Origin: Proteromonas lacertae
Lineage: Eukaryota > Sar > Bigyra > Opalinata > Proteromonadidae
NCBI GenBank assembly: GCA_002245135.1
Contig: NGBS01000004.1
Location: forward strand, 248,001-312,000
Direction of reading: 5' to 3'
DNA length: 64,000 bases
Part shown: positions 45,519 to 57,231 of the stretch, one piece after another
Numbering within the stretch: position 1 is the stretch's first letter
Layout of the letters: every line of letters begins with the position of its first letter
The notes under the pieces: model-generated
What the model was told of the DNA's origin: nothing
Seen by the model: the letters and a program-made list of their open reading frames with translations, nothing else
Database searches by the model: none
Program-made: the position numbers and the translations under genes

Positions 45519-45740
45519 TAAATCCTTTATCCCGATGTCTACTATTGTTATAAGCTTTTAAAATAATATAAAAATAAAAAGTGTTTCAAGTACAGCAACC
45601 TAAATACGACTATACGATATTAGGCCAACGTAACTATTTTGGAAAACAAAGTGTTGATTAGTAATATTGAAGGGTCAGAGGTTACGTTTATGATATTAGA
45701 ATTGAAAAAAGTCTTCTTAACGCTCAACGGCGCATAACAA
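45519..45740. other. Start of the inverted-repeat spacer
   Basis: Unique sequence next to the left-arm boundary. No gene seen. A short GC-richer stretch at 45590-45720 has no recognised match. Confidence 0.3.
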
Positions 45741-46077
45741 ATATAAATAATTTGAATATTTGCGCCATTTGTTTTCTAGAAATTTTTGAAGTAAACTAAA
45801 TGCATATTTAGCTAATATAGACTAAAATTCATTAGCTGAAATGATTATAACAACTTAATGTTGATCATAAGACATTTACAATGAAAAAAGAAAATAGAAT
45901 CAAGCCTAACTCAAGCCTATTTTTACATTTCTTTTTTTATGTAGAAAGATTTAATAATTATTATATTCTAATAATTTCAGCTAATGTATTTTAGTCTATA
46001 TTAGCTAAATGTGCATTTAGTTTGCTTCAAAAATTTCTAGAAAACAAACGGCGCAAATATTCAAATTATTTATATTA
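45741..46077. mobile_element. Palindromic MITE-like element
   Basis: Two arms of about 102 bp (45741-45842 and 45974-46077) are near-perfect reverse complements around a loop of about 131 bp. They share GCGCCATTTGTTTTCTAGAA-type sequence and its complement. The element is non-coding. The fold would be one long hairpin, as in MITEs or foldback elements. A target-site duplication is not obvious to me. Confidence 0.65.
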
Positions 46078-46123
46078 ACAAAAAAGTATACTGCAGAGGT
46101 AGGTCATTTAATTAATTTATTTA

Positions 46124-47017
46124 TTGTATGAATTACAATCTAAATTGAAAATAGGAAATATATATTTTGGATTTGTTATGTTAAAAAATATTATATTATT
46201 AATAATTATTATTATAATATTCATAAATGCAACTCTTACTTTAAAGAGATCAAATTTCATTCATATTCATAATTATGGATCATTTTATAGAAATCTATGG
46301 AAATGTCCTATTCAAAACATTGATAATATCACTTATACTTTTTATTCTCAATGCAAATAAGATAAAATCTATTTTGATTTATATTTTGCCAAGCCACAAA
46401 TCCAAACTAATGGAATATTTGTCGAAATAGGTGCTTTAGATGGAAGTTATAGTAATACTCTATTCTATGAAAAAGAATTAGGGTGGAGAGGAATATTAAT
46501 TGAAGGATTGCCATCTAACTGTAGAAAATTATTGAGTATAAAGAGGAGAAGATCTGAAATATTCTGCACAGCTATTTGTCCATATTTTCCTAAAACAGTA
46601 GAGTTTTTTGATGTGTGGGGAATGGGTGGATTAAAAGAAAATAACCCTTTTTGGAATTAAAATAACAGAAAAATGAAAAAGACAGTTAATGTGACATGTA
46701 CAAACATAAAGGAAATATTTTATAGTACTGGTGTTACTCATATAGATTTTTTCTCACTTGATGTTGAAGGAGCAGAATATATGGTGCTAGACACATTTGA
46801 TTTTAATATAAGAGTTCATTATTGGGTTATTAAATTTAATAGTAAAAATAAACTCAAAGATGAATATGTAATTAAATTACTTTTAAAAAACGGTTATAGA
46901 AAATGTAAACTACCTAAAATGTATATAAGAAATGAATGTTTCTATGATCCATACTATGATAAAAAAGTAAAGAAATATAAGAATAAAGAAAAATATTATT
47001 ATAATGACTATATTTAA
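46124..47017 (+). pseudogene. FkbM-type methyltransferase with two in-frame TAA codons
   Basis: One continuous frame of 298 codons with an anchor (LKNIILLIIIIIIFINATLTL), GIFVEIGALDGSYSNTL as the SAM loop, LGWRGILIEGLPSN, and FFSLDVEGAEYMVL as the FkbM hallmark. TAA codons interrupt it at 46358-46360 and at about 46658. The first lies where homologs often read SQ..GQDK, so a Gln codon CAA to TAA change is a natural explanation. It is distinct from the intact FkbM gene in the repeat arms and lies in the single-copy spacer. Probably a decayed gene. Confidence 0.7.
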
Positions 47018-47079
47018 GATAATACTATAAGTTATATTACAAGTTAATACCTCATGTTAATTAATGATTGTTTTTATTA

Positions 47080-49480
47080 ATTTTACAATATAAATTACCA
47101 TGATTTTCATCTAATGAGTTAAAGGACTTAAGTTATTTGCATGACTAAACATCATATCCCTCAGGGATGGTCTAATTCTTAACTAATTCTTACTATTGCT
47201 AAGAATTGCTTAAGTAGAGTTAATACCATATTCTTGATGTCAATGATGTAAGACATGTTGTTGCTAAGTAAATACTAGGAGATGATACAAGGCAATTTCT
47301 TAAAGGCAATTGTAAGAAGATGATAGCGTAAGTTCAATGCTATATGTATCGATCAGGAGTCAACTAAGAAATGTCTCGCACTTACCAAGGAGATGGAGGA
47401 GTACTTCAAAGAGATTACTGATTAGGAAGCTTCCATGATTAACAACCAAGAGGAAATAATGAAGGCTGTGAAGATAAAGTCCATCGTTGATTATCTATTG
47501 AAGTCCTTGACCTTACAAGTACAATTCAAGGAGTCAGAGGATCGCAGCAAGACTCCATTCCCAATACTACCTTACAACTACGAGGCATTCTTAACTAAAC
47601 GCAACCAAGGAAAAGCACTCAGCAAGAGGATGAAACTCAAGATGGAAGCAACTTTTAATGACAACTTACCAAGAGAAGACAACTCCCTTGATAATAAACC
47701 CTCAGAAAAAGCAACAACCCAACAAGACAACTTATCAGAAGCAGAAGATGACTTTAACGAGGTCTTCTAACAAACAGTACTCCAGGACATAGAAGCATGG
47801 ATGAACTTACACCTTAAGTAATGTTTTCGCTTGGCTATGTTGGAACGATTGCTTAAAACACTTCATAAGACTGACGGATGACAACAGGATTTGAAGTAAT
47901 GATGGGAAGAGGTCCTTAGAAGTCTCTTGTTCTATGAAACCATCGGAGGATGATCTATCGGAGGAAGTGTAGCAAGGTGATCATCGTCAGGTAAAGAACT
48001 AGAGGAAGTGTAGGGAGATTGATTGCAGATCATTACAACCCAAAGAAGACAAGACCGAGAATAACGAAGAAGGAGATCTCCAAGTCAAAGATCAAGGAAC
48101 TTTAACTACTTCAACACCATTGCCAGAGTCACAATCAAGTGAGTTATCCATGGAAGTCAAGACTGAAGAAGATAAACAACCAGAGTTAGAAAGAGACTGA
48201 AGTAGTCATCACTTACACGATGAACAAGACCTAGATGCTGAGCTTATTGAAGACATGACTGATGAAGAGATTACTAGCTTAAGAAAACACCTTGAGGAAC
48301 TTATCCAGGTAGAGAAAGAGTCTAAAGATGAAGACAAGGATGATAACAACGAGATCCAGGAAGTAAAAGACTCTGAGTAAAGTACTCATAAGGAGGTACC
48401 TATAAGGAGGTAATCATAAGGAGGAACTAGCAGGAAGGTACTTACAATATCTCTTTTCCCAGGAGTAATCATGAACAAGTTCAAGAGATGCAACTTAGCT
48501 GATAGACGAAGAGTACTTACAATGACCTTCATGAAGCTTACTTACAATCACTAGCAAGAGAACGTCAAGGAGCTATCTCCCGAAGAAGGAATCGAAGGAT
48601 TGATGAACTCCGAAGAATGCTCAGAGACAACAACACAGAACATCCGATGATGGGTAAGGTGCAGAACTCCAAGGAGCTTACAATGTAGCTATTGACTATC
48701 TTACTGCCTTGGAGAACAATGAGTTAATGAGTCAAAGGATGGCAAGATCGTTGATCCCCAAAAAGACCAAGAGCAAGAACAAGAAAGTTGCTTACAAGAC
48801 AGACTCCATCGTAGATGCTATATCAACTCCTGGCTTCCTTGTAGTTCCTACAATCATGAAGAGCATTAAAGCTTACCGTGAAGTAAGTGACTCCTCCTAG
48901 GATCTCAACCCTTTAACAGTGATGATGATGATGAAACAAGGAGTCAGAGGAAGCTCCGATGATGGTGATGAGAATACAATGGCCTTTCTAAGTCAACTAC
49001 TTACTGCTGATGATGATGATGAATCAAAGAAACCTACCTCCGAGGATATCAAGAAGTTAATAGACTCACTAAAGATTGAATACTCCAATGCAGTCTTCAA
49101 TGAACTAGCCGACTCCATCCATCCTACTCCTATTACCGGGAATAAGTAAGTGAATGATAACAAGTATGAATATGGAGAAGAGAAGTTAGAAGATGAAGCT
49201 CCCGAGGATGACTCAGGTAATGAAAATGACTCCTTAGACAACTACTTAGACGATGATAAAGAATTCGACAAGGAACTTAACAGTGCCATGAAGAAGAAAG
49301 CCCTTAAAGCGAAAACATAAGCATGTCTATCCTCAATAATTCATTTCCCTTAAGTATAGTCTGGTTATGAATAAGAGACTCAACAAGAAGTAAAAGGCAA
49401 AGCTCAAGGAGCTGATAATCAAGAGATTGAAGCAAGGTAAAGTAACTCCAGAGTAATATTCATATAACATTTATGAATAT
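47080..49480 (+). other. GC-richer coding relic of unknown origin
   Basis: About 2.4 kb with much higher GC than everything around it. Plus-strand open segments follow one another in changing frames: 47420-47770 (MINNQEEIMKAVKIKS; acidic tail), about 48025-48378 (acidic, with one TGA), about 48445-48687 (ARERQGAISRRRNRRIDELR), about 48658-48900 (GAYNVAIDYLTALENN; GFLVVPTIMKSIKAY), 48919-49149 and about 49150-49318 (acidic, ends KKKALKAK). A short tandem of AAGGAGGT units lies at about 48391-48425. I recognise no family. It looks like a decayed multi-gene or polyprotein element with a transfer history different from the host genes. Confidence 0.5.
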
Positions 49481-49522
49481 TCATGAAGAAGAAATTCCCC
49501 TAACAAATTTATTTAGTTTGAA

Positions 49523-50281
49523 TTGAATTATATAAATATTATAATATTCTATAGTTTTGTTTCTACTATAACTTTTATCATATTTAAAAATACTAATGAC
49601 AAGAAACAGTCTATTCAAATTATGGTAATATCATGTAACAGATTTCTTTATTTAAATGAAACATTACAATCCATCAATTTGCACATAATAAAATATGATA
49701 AAGATATATTCTATACATTTGTCTTAATAGATCAAGGTACTGTAGAAAGGTACAGCGTTAGAGTAAATTATAATATATTAAACTCCTTCTACTTAAATCC
49801 TAAAAACTATCCATATTCATTTACCATTTTATTTTCATATATATATTTGCAATATATATTCATTTTAGAGGAAGATTGGTTAATTCAGGATAATATTCAT
49901 CAACAATATAATTTCTTTAAAAACTCTATATATGTATTATCTAATTTTTATGAAGTATATGGAATAGTATTAAGAAAAATGGTTATAAGTAATCCATATA
50001 AAACTTCCATTTCATTTAAAAGCAATAAGGTAAATATAATAATATTAAATCATCCATATCAAAATAGAAACTTTTTAAATGGCCCAACATTATATAAAAG
50101 TAAAGTTTTAAAGATGCTTAAAATGTATTACTCAGAGTATAAAGCAGGATTATTCTTTTTGAAATATAAGCTATACATGGCATTTGTATATAGAGAAAAT
50201 GATACTCATAAAGGAGTGATATTTAGACATATAGGTACAAACTCCACAAGATTGGGTTTATGTAACATTATTCTATATTAA
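49523..50281 (+). CDS. GT-A glycosyltransferase, intact copy
   Basis: 252 residues, ATG at 49523, anchor MNYINIIIFYSFVSTITFII. IQIMVISCNRFLYLNETLQSI is a typical GT-A nucleotide-binding opening, and FILEEDWLIQDN the probable DxD-like acidic site (EEDW). The family within GT-A (GT2 or GT13-like) cannot be fixed by eye. The inverted-repeat boundary (49726) runs through this gene; its left-arm partner starts at that point. Confidence 0.6.
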   Translation: MNYINIIIFYSFVSTITFIIFKNTNDKKQSIQIMVISCNRFLYLNETLQSINLHIIKYDKDIFYTFVLIDQGTVERYSVRVNYNILNSFYLNPKNYPYSFTILFSYIYLQYIFILEEDWLIQDNIHQQYNFFKNSIYVLSNFYEVYGIVLRKMVISNPYKTSISFKSNKVNIIILNHPYQNRNFLNGPTLYKSKVLKMLKMYYSEYKAGLFFLKYKLYMAFVYRENDTHKGVIFRHIGTNSTRLGLCNIILY

Positions 50282-50415
50282 TATTAACTAACTTATTAAT
50301 TGTTATAAAAAAGATAAAAACCACCACAAATCATTATATATAATAAGTTGTATATTAATTTCTATCTATAATTACCTGAATATTGCTTTGCATAATAGCT
50401 AAGATAATTTGAATT

Positions 50416-51255
50416 ATGAATAAAATATTCATATTCTATCTATTAGTTATAGCTAATTTATTAATCATTTTGATGTATTATTATTTGTCAATTAGTAATA
50501 ATATTTCTTTATATAAAGAATATAGGGAAATAACATATTATGATTTAGGTTCAAATAATGGTGATTCTATATTATGGCTCTTTGGATACAAAAATCTCAA
50601 TAATTCATATCATGTTCCTTATCCAAAATTTCATCACTTTCCAACATCAAAAGTTAATGTTCATTCATTTGAAGCTAATCCTATGCTGTGCAAATACATA
50701 TTGCAAAATGTAAACTTTTTAAAAACAGTAACATTTAAATGCAATTTTTACATTAATTGTCCTGTTGCTGTGTCAAATAGAACAGAGTATCAAAATTTTA
50801 AGATAACTTCAGGATCATTAGGTAGTACATTATATTATAATGTGTCATACAAAAATTCTAAAATTCTAAAAATAAAATCAATAGACATATTATCATATAT
50901 TAATGAAAATATAAAACCAAATCATTTTAATATTCTAAAATTTGACATTGAAGGTGAAGAATATATAATGATTCCTGAATTAATTAAGAAAAATATTTTA
51001 AGATTTTTTGATATTGTTTTTTCAGAATTTCATCCTTATATAAATAATCCTGTAGGAATATATAAATCAAATGAAATATTCAATGAATTTAAGAATTATA
51101 TGGAAAATTTTATGATTCCTTATTTTGAAGAATACAATATAAGCAATGAATTAATGAAAATTTATCATTTCAAAATTGATATGTTGTACTATTTCAGAGG
51201 TGATTTATTTAAAGAAATAAAAAAGAAATTATACTATAATTATATCGGTTTGTAA
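50416..51255 (+). CDS. FkbM-type methyltransferase (right arm)
   Basis: Identical in protein to 43989-44828 (279 residues; signal anchor, SAM loop YYDLGSNNGDS, hallmark FDIEGEEYIMIPEL). Its stop codon is 5 bp before the next frame on the same strand, as in the left arm. Confidence 0.8.
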   Translation: MNKIFIFYLLVIANLLIILMYYYLSISNNISLYKEYREITYYDLGSNNGDSILWLFGYKNLNNSYHVPYPKFHHFPTSKVNVHSFEANPMLCKYILQNVNFLKTVTFKCNFYINCPVAVSNRTEYQNFKITSGSLGSTLYYNVSYKNSKILKIKSIDILSYINENIKPNHFNILKFDIEGEEYIMIPELIKKNILRFFDIVFSEFHPYINNPVGIYKSNEIFNEFKNYMENFMIPYFEEYNISNELMKIYHFKIDMLYYFRGDLFKEIKKKLYYNYIGL

Positions 51256-51260
51256 TTTTA

Positions 51261-52463
51261 TTGAAACTGATTATTATATTATATGCTAATATATTATTTT
51301 TATATACAATCATTATATTACTATACAATTTATTATCAAATAAATATTATTATAAAAAAGGGAAAATAATTAATATAAAGCCTATTGAAGTAGTAAAAAA
51401 TATTTTCTATATATCGCATTACTATGATATTCGCTATAAAGCAATTAGAATGCTATTCTATATTTACAATAATAGCAAAAATATACATAATATAACGTGC
51501 ACGATTATATATACTAATAATGTTAAAAAATGTAATATGGAAATAATCACTAAGATAGCAGAAGATAATACTGTTATGAATTTATTGCTATATACAAATA
51601 TTTTACCATTAAAAATGATATTAAATAAATCTATTATTTATATCTCAAAAATAAAAACGAAATATGAATTAAAAAGAAATAAATTAACTGTTTGTATAGG
51701 TAAAATGATTAACTTTATTGCATTTAACATGCTATTACAAATGATTGAATCTTATCTTTATTTTGGAGCTGATCATTTTATTGTGTATAATACTTCATGC
51801 TCTGAAAAAGTGAATAAAGTGTTGAAATTTTATTTGAACAAAGGGCTACTAGATGTTGTAAATTTAGATAATCATTTTGATATAAAATATGGAAAATATA
51901 AAACATATGCACAAAGATTAAAATTAAATGATTGTTTCTATAGAAGTTACTACGAAACGAAAAGTATTGTTATGACTGATTTAGATGAAATACTTTGGCC
52001 TAATTATGATAATAGTATTGCAAAAATGATTGATAAAATAGATCAACAACAAAGAAAAGTATATGATACATATATATTTCAAGAAAAAATATTTAAGCGA
52101 TTCTATGTTCCTTATTATGATAGATTAGTGCATAATATAAAAGATTGTAACATATTTGAATACCATAATTGTTGTGACTATACATGGAGATGGCCTAAAC
52201 TATTAATTAGAAATTTATCAAAAATTACTTCCGTTTCAATTCATTGGATTACAGGAAAACTGTATAACTATACAGAAATAAAAATTGATTCAAATATTGG
52301 ATTTATTAGACATACAAGAAGAATATATCCCTACATAATTAGTGGACTAATGGGAAACTGGAGTATATGTTCATCTGATAATAGAGAACTTGTTATACAT
52401 GATAGATCTAAAAAAATTAAAGATATACTATTTAAAGCTTGTCAATCAAACAATGGAAGATAA
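51261..52463 (+). CDS. GT92-like glycosyltransferase, copy 2 (right arm)
   Basis: Same 400-residue product as 42781-43983, including the TTG-opened anchor and the LDEILWP acidic site. Its coding end overlaps the convergent GT92-like gene by 22 bp. Confidence 0.75.
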   Translation: MKLIIILYANILFLYTIIILLYNLLSNKYYYKKGKIINIKPIEVVKNIFYISHYYDIRYKAIRMLFYIYNNSKNIHNITCTIIYTNNVKKCNMEIITKIAEDNTVMNLLLYTNILPLKMILNKSIIYISKIKTKYELKRNKLTVCIGKMINFIAFNMLLQMIESYLYFGADHFIVYNTSCSEKVNKVLKFYLNKGLLDVVNLDNHFDIKYGKYKTYAQRLKLNDCFYRSYYETKSIVMTDLDEILWPNYDNSIAKMIDKIDQQQRKVYDTYIFQEKIFKRFYVPYYDRLVHNIKDCNIFEYHNCCDYTWRWPKLLIRNLSKITSVSIHWITGKLYNYTEIKIDSNIGFIRHTRRIYPYIISGLMGNWSICSSDNRELVIHDRSKKIKDILFKACQSNNGR

Positions 52464-53473
52464 GTAAAATTATTATCTTTATTTTGTAATATGTCGAATT
52501 TACATTTTTTATAGTACCATGGAAATTTAGTTCTTCTATGAAGAATATAATTCTTACTATAGTTAATTACTTTTGATTTGCAATTCTTTTTCAATATAAC
52601 AGTATGAATATCCACATAGTATACACATGTTGTATTATATATGATATATTTCCAAGGTGATGAAGGACAACGAGAGTATAATAAACTGTGATTATTGGTT
52701 ATTAACAATATAGAATGAAAATAATATATATCATAGTATGGTGAAAAAATCATACTATTTATTTTAAGTATCTCATCTTGATCAACAAATACAATATGTT
52801 TAGCATTATATTTATATCTAATAAAACAATCATTATGTTTCCATACATGGAGATAATTACCATATTTAAATGTTGTTGAATTGTTAGAATATTTATCTAA
52901 TATAATTGTTACTAATCCTTTTAATTTATATTCATTTAGTATTTTATCAATTTCTTCACCACAACTAGTTTTATAAACAACAAATAAATTTATTCCAAGG
53001 CTGATATAGTGGTTTATGAATGTATATAATTCATTAGCTTTTGTGTAATTAATAAAGGTTGTTAAACATAAAACGTTTTTATATTTGAATTTTACATTAT
53101 TACCTTTCAAAATTGTTGATCTGTCTAATATTTCTACATTTTTAACACTATAATAGTCTTTATAACCAAAAATAACATTATAATAGTATTTGTTGACATA
53201 ATGTTGAATAATTGGATATGAAAATTTATTTCTATCCAATAACAAAGTGGAAGTATATGATGATGATGCAATACTTCTATTTGTTATAAAAAGGATGAAT
53301 ATTACCTTCTTTTTTACCGTATCAATAAAAGAAGAAAAAATAAATACTCCATCGCTTACTCTTTTTATGTCTATATAATCAACATAACTACATATTTTAG
53401 CGTTATAAAAATCACTCGAAAGAAAAATAATATAAAAAATCCAAATATAGCTTTTGAATAACATATCTTCATG
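52442..53473 (-). pseudogene. GT92-like glycosyltransferase, copy 1 (right arm), frame shifted near start
   Basis: Matches 41771-42802 except that the T run (read on the coding strand) near 53426 is one shorter, so the ATG at about 53473 is out of frame with the body. An alternative ATG at 53464 gives a 340-codon frame with a different first 14 residues. Either this run length is a sequencing error or the start has shifted. The enzymatic core is unchanged. Confidence 0.6.
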
Positions 53474-53502
53474 ATTAGTTTCTACATAAAATATTGTAGA
53501 AG

Positions 53503-53733
53503 ATGTGTTTTATAAGAATATTGATTCATATATTTGTTATTACAAAGAGTATAATACAAAGATTATATCTGTTATTTTCCCTAAGATTCAAATATAGAAG
53601 AATGAATCAATTCTTGCTATTATTATTACAAACCAAGCATGTAAAAAGAGTTGGAATAAGTGTAAAAGTACCTGGAATAGAGAAATATTTAATGAACTAT
53701 TTTAATTGCTTATGTATATCGTTTATACATTAG
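53503..53733 (+). CDS. Small hydrophobic-basic hypothetical protein (right copy)
   Basis: Identical partner of 41510-41740, 76 codons. Nothing further can be said. Confidence 0.25.
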   Translation: MCFIRILIHIFVITKSIIQRLYLLFSLRFKYRRMNQFLLLLLQTKHVKRVGISVKVPGIEKYLMNYFNCLCISFIH

Positions 53734-53992
53734 CAAAAATAAATATCCAAGAAGTAATTCCCAAATTAATGATCATAAAATAACTATTTAAAATATTATC
53801 TTCAGTAAAATAAAAATTATAGTGATACGCAAATGTAAGTGGTATAACATAATCAATTTAAACATTTAATAGAATTTTTATATCATATCTTATATAAAAT
53901 TCATTTTCTATTAATTATGTGCACAAACAAGAATTATAAATGAAGCAAGAAGAAACAATAGTATATAATCAATCTATATAGATTTAAAATCT

Positions 53993-55667
53993 TTGTGTCT
54001 TTATATTGTTCATTTAAATAGTATATTAGACGAAGGTATTATTGAATATATAAGAAGATCTAAAAGAATAATCTATAAATATAAAAATGATATATTTTCT
54101 TTAGCAATCAATAATATATCATATCCGCAGAGTATAGAGGTTAATTACTTGGATAATTATTTCAAAATATATGAAGAAATTGGCATAACAAATATACAAA
54201 AATGTGCTTTTGTGCTTGTTGCAGGAGGATTAGGTGAAAGACTAAATTGTGATTCTATTAAAGTATATTTATTTGATATTTACTGTTAAATTTAATAGAT
54301 AAGCTTAAATGTTGACCAGATTAGTGAATTATCATACTTAAATTTATACTTTCGTTATATTATTTCTTATCAAAATATGACAAAACAAATGATGTATGTA
54401 TGCATAATGACTTCGAAATCTACAAATATAAGAATAAAGCACTTTCTTGGAGAGAATGAATATTTTGGATTATCTAAAAATCAAATATACGTAATTGAAC
54501 ATCGTTTGATGATGAAAATTGTAATTTGCTATATAAAAATCATAAAATCATTACTAAACCACATGGTCATGGTGATATTCATAATTTGTTATTCTCAGTA
54601 TATATATGTCTTTATTGTCTAGAAAGGAGTATTAGACAATTGGAAATTGAAAGGAATTCAATATATGATAATTTTTCAAGATACTAATTCATTGGCTTTC
54701 GAAGCAATTCCAATTTTAATAGGAAGTACAATATTTAACAGATTAGAAGTAAATTATTTAACTGTTGAAAGATACAAAGGTGAAAAAGCATCAATAATGT
54801 GTTCGTGTGAAGAAAATGGTAGATACTATAATGTTAGAGCTATAGATTATTCTCTTTTGCCAAAATTGTTAGGAAAAATATAAATCAATTCAGTAAATCA
54901 GAAACTCTATATCCAGCTGTTACAAATATTATTTGCTTTGAGTTAAATAAATACTATAAAACTCTAAATAAAAAACCTGCCTGAATATATTCTTTCAAAA
55001 GAATTCAAATCATTTAGAATTGAAACAGTATTACAAGATTATATACTTCTTACTGATAATGAATCTAAAAATATGAGTGTGAATATGCCAAGATGGTTAT
55101 GCTTTAATCCAGTTAAAGAAACATCTGAGATTTCAGGATTATATTCTCCTAACAAAAAATATTGTTAATCATTTTACTGGAGTTTTAGTAATTGAAAATA
55201 ATTCAAAACTGGTAATAACAGGTAATGTTTTTATTAACAATTTACACTTAAAAGGTTGTTTAACAATCAAAGTAAAAGCAGGAGGATGTGTAAGATTGAA
55301 TAACATAAGTGTTAAAAATAGAGGATATAGAAGAACAATGGAAAAAAATCATATTTTTAATACTCATATAAACAATATTAGTGAGTATATATTGGAATAC
55401 GGAATAGGTAATTATAGCAGTTATACTAAAAAAGAATTAGGTTCTCATACTATGTTAACTAATTCAATCACTTTAATATGTTGTTTAATTTTTGTATCAT
55501 ATATCATTAATAAAAAGAGTTACAGTTATATGTATACTAAAAGCAAATTTGTAAGAAACAATGTAACTGTATGTTTGTTTCTACCAAGCGCTGTAACTGA
55601 TTTCCCATTTTTACAAAGCATTATAAATAGCGTTGATATTTTTTGGCCAAAAGGATTTAATTTTTAA
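53993..55667 (+). pseudogene. UDP-sugar pyrophosphorylase, frame-broken (right copy)
   Basis: Same signatures and same two short introns (54263-54298, 36 nt; 54598-54622, 25 nt) as the left copy. Here the frame is correct through FQDTNSLAFEAIP (five T at 54672) where the left copy is broken, but it breaks near 54873 (five A; left has six) and 54974. The breaks near 54508 and 55155 are shared. The C-terminal beta-helix runs in frame from 55296 into the added hydrophobic and transferase-like tail. Taken together the two copies read further than either alone. Confidence 0.75.
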
Positions 55668-56054
55668 TATCACTATAATATAGAAAGTATAGTGATAGGT
55701 CAATGTTATAAGTTGTTGGTTAATCAGCTACTTATCTAACACTGTTTCTTTATTCTTTATATTATACTTCAATAGCAATAATTCACAATGAAATTAAGGT
55801 TTTAAAATTACTAGAATATAATAACTTCTATTTTTCCATTTTTATTCATCTCAGCTGATATATTTCTCTCAACGGCATAAATCTGTTGATTATTATGGAG
55901 TTGATCCATTTCGATTACATCAATGAAGATCCCGTAAAGTCAACTCTTGATCTAGAAAGGGATGAACCTCTAGAACACTCGTTGGAAATCTGTGACATTG
56001 AGCCAATGTCCCATATATATACTATATAAATTTAGAATTCTAATCAATCATAAG
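55668..56054. other. Spacer with a GC-richer 44-codon reading frame (right copy)
   Basis: Mirror of 39189-39575. The small frame is 55895-56029 on the plus strand, acidic, and richer in GC than its setting. No function proposed. Confidence 0.3.
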
Positions 56055-57085
56055 ATGTTTAAGCTAATTTTGGAAGTAATATTAGATTGAATTTATATGA
56101 TAAATAATTAAACTAGATTATTAGTTTACTAATCATTATTTTCACTATTTTATGTATATACTTTCTTACTCTTTTAACAGTCTATTCAGATTATTATCAT
56201 ATTTTAGAGAATAGAAAAAATATAAATAATATATACACTAAATATATATATACAAACAATATTAGAAGGTATAGAGATTATGCAGAATATAATCCCTGCA
56301 AATCATGTGGTTTAGGTAATAAGTTACTTGGATTGATTAGCTCGCTAGCTTATTGTATAAGTTTCTCCTACTCTTTAAACATTAATAATTGGAATAGTTT
56401 GTGGTGGTATTTTATATTTCCTTTAATTATTCAAACAAATATAAGCATATACAATATTTCCTTTAATGGTCATTTTTATGGAATAATGAATGTAATATAT
56501 GATAATAAATCATTGAATTATTTATTAAATAATCATGCTATTAGCTTTAATATAAATAAGATAATTATGGTAAATGAACTAGCATACAAAATATCTTTTC
56601 ACTTTCTTCAAATTAGTAATTCGATAAAATTAAAAGCAAATGCTATAATTAAAAATGGTTATAGTATTGGAATTCATTTAAGAACAGGAAAAGCTGACGG
56701 AAAAGAATATTTATTACACTATTTGAAATATGAAGATTCAAGAGATATTATATATTATCTAAAGAATATTACTTCTAATGAAAGTATTTATGTCAGTTCC
56801 GACTCATTAAAATTAAAAGAATTATTCAGAAATGAATTACCTAATTCATATTTTTCAAATTTTACTTCATGTAATTCAGGATATGGTTTATTACATAATA
56901 ATAATAAATGTGCAATCGAAGCTATAATAGATTATTATATATTAAGTAAATCAAATACTTTAATTCTTACTAGATGTAGTTCTTTCAGTTTAATTAGCTT
57001 ATTTTCAAACAAATTAGGATTTAATAATAGAAGAAGATATAAATACTTTGGGAAATGTAAATTGCATTTAGAATTGTACAAATAA
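56055..57085 (+). CDS. O-fucosyltransferase-like enzyme with 21-nt first exon (right copy)
   Basis: Exon 1 56055-56075, intron 56076-56116 (41 nt), exon 2 56117-57085; 329 residues in frame, same as 38158-39188. Signal anchor, GLGNKLLGL loop and GIHLRTG block are all present. Confidence 0.68.
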
Positions 57086-57231
57086 TAAAGTGAAAATTAA
57101 ACATGAAGATGGGAAATTGTATATGTCAAAATTTGTTAATTGATATATTAAGTTGTAGAATTATCATCACTCTACAAGTTTATCACCTTCCTATAATATT
57201 GATATAACACACTTTTACTTTATTTATATTT

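Noticed and set aside
46124-47017. Reassignment of TAA to glutamine, as in ciliates
   Set aside because: Conserved genes here (uL11, cis-prenyltransferase, PPCS, HslV, ZRSR2-like) end at TAA exactly at the family C-terminus, and their conserved bodies contain no in-frame TAA.
47162-47990. A single long frame full of stop codons with possible non-standard code
   Set aside because: Counting stops across the whole stretch gives about the frequency expected by chance; only 47420-47770 is convincingly open.
48391-48425. CRISPR-like or regulatory repeat array
   Set aside because: Only about three short AAGGAGGT-type units without spacers, inside a decayed coding relic.
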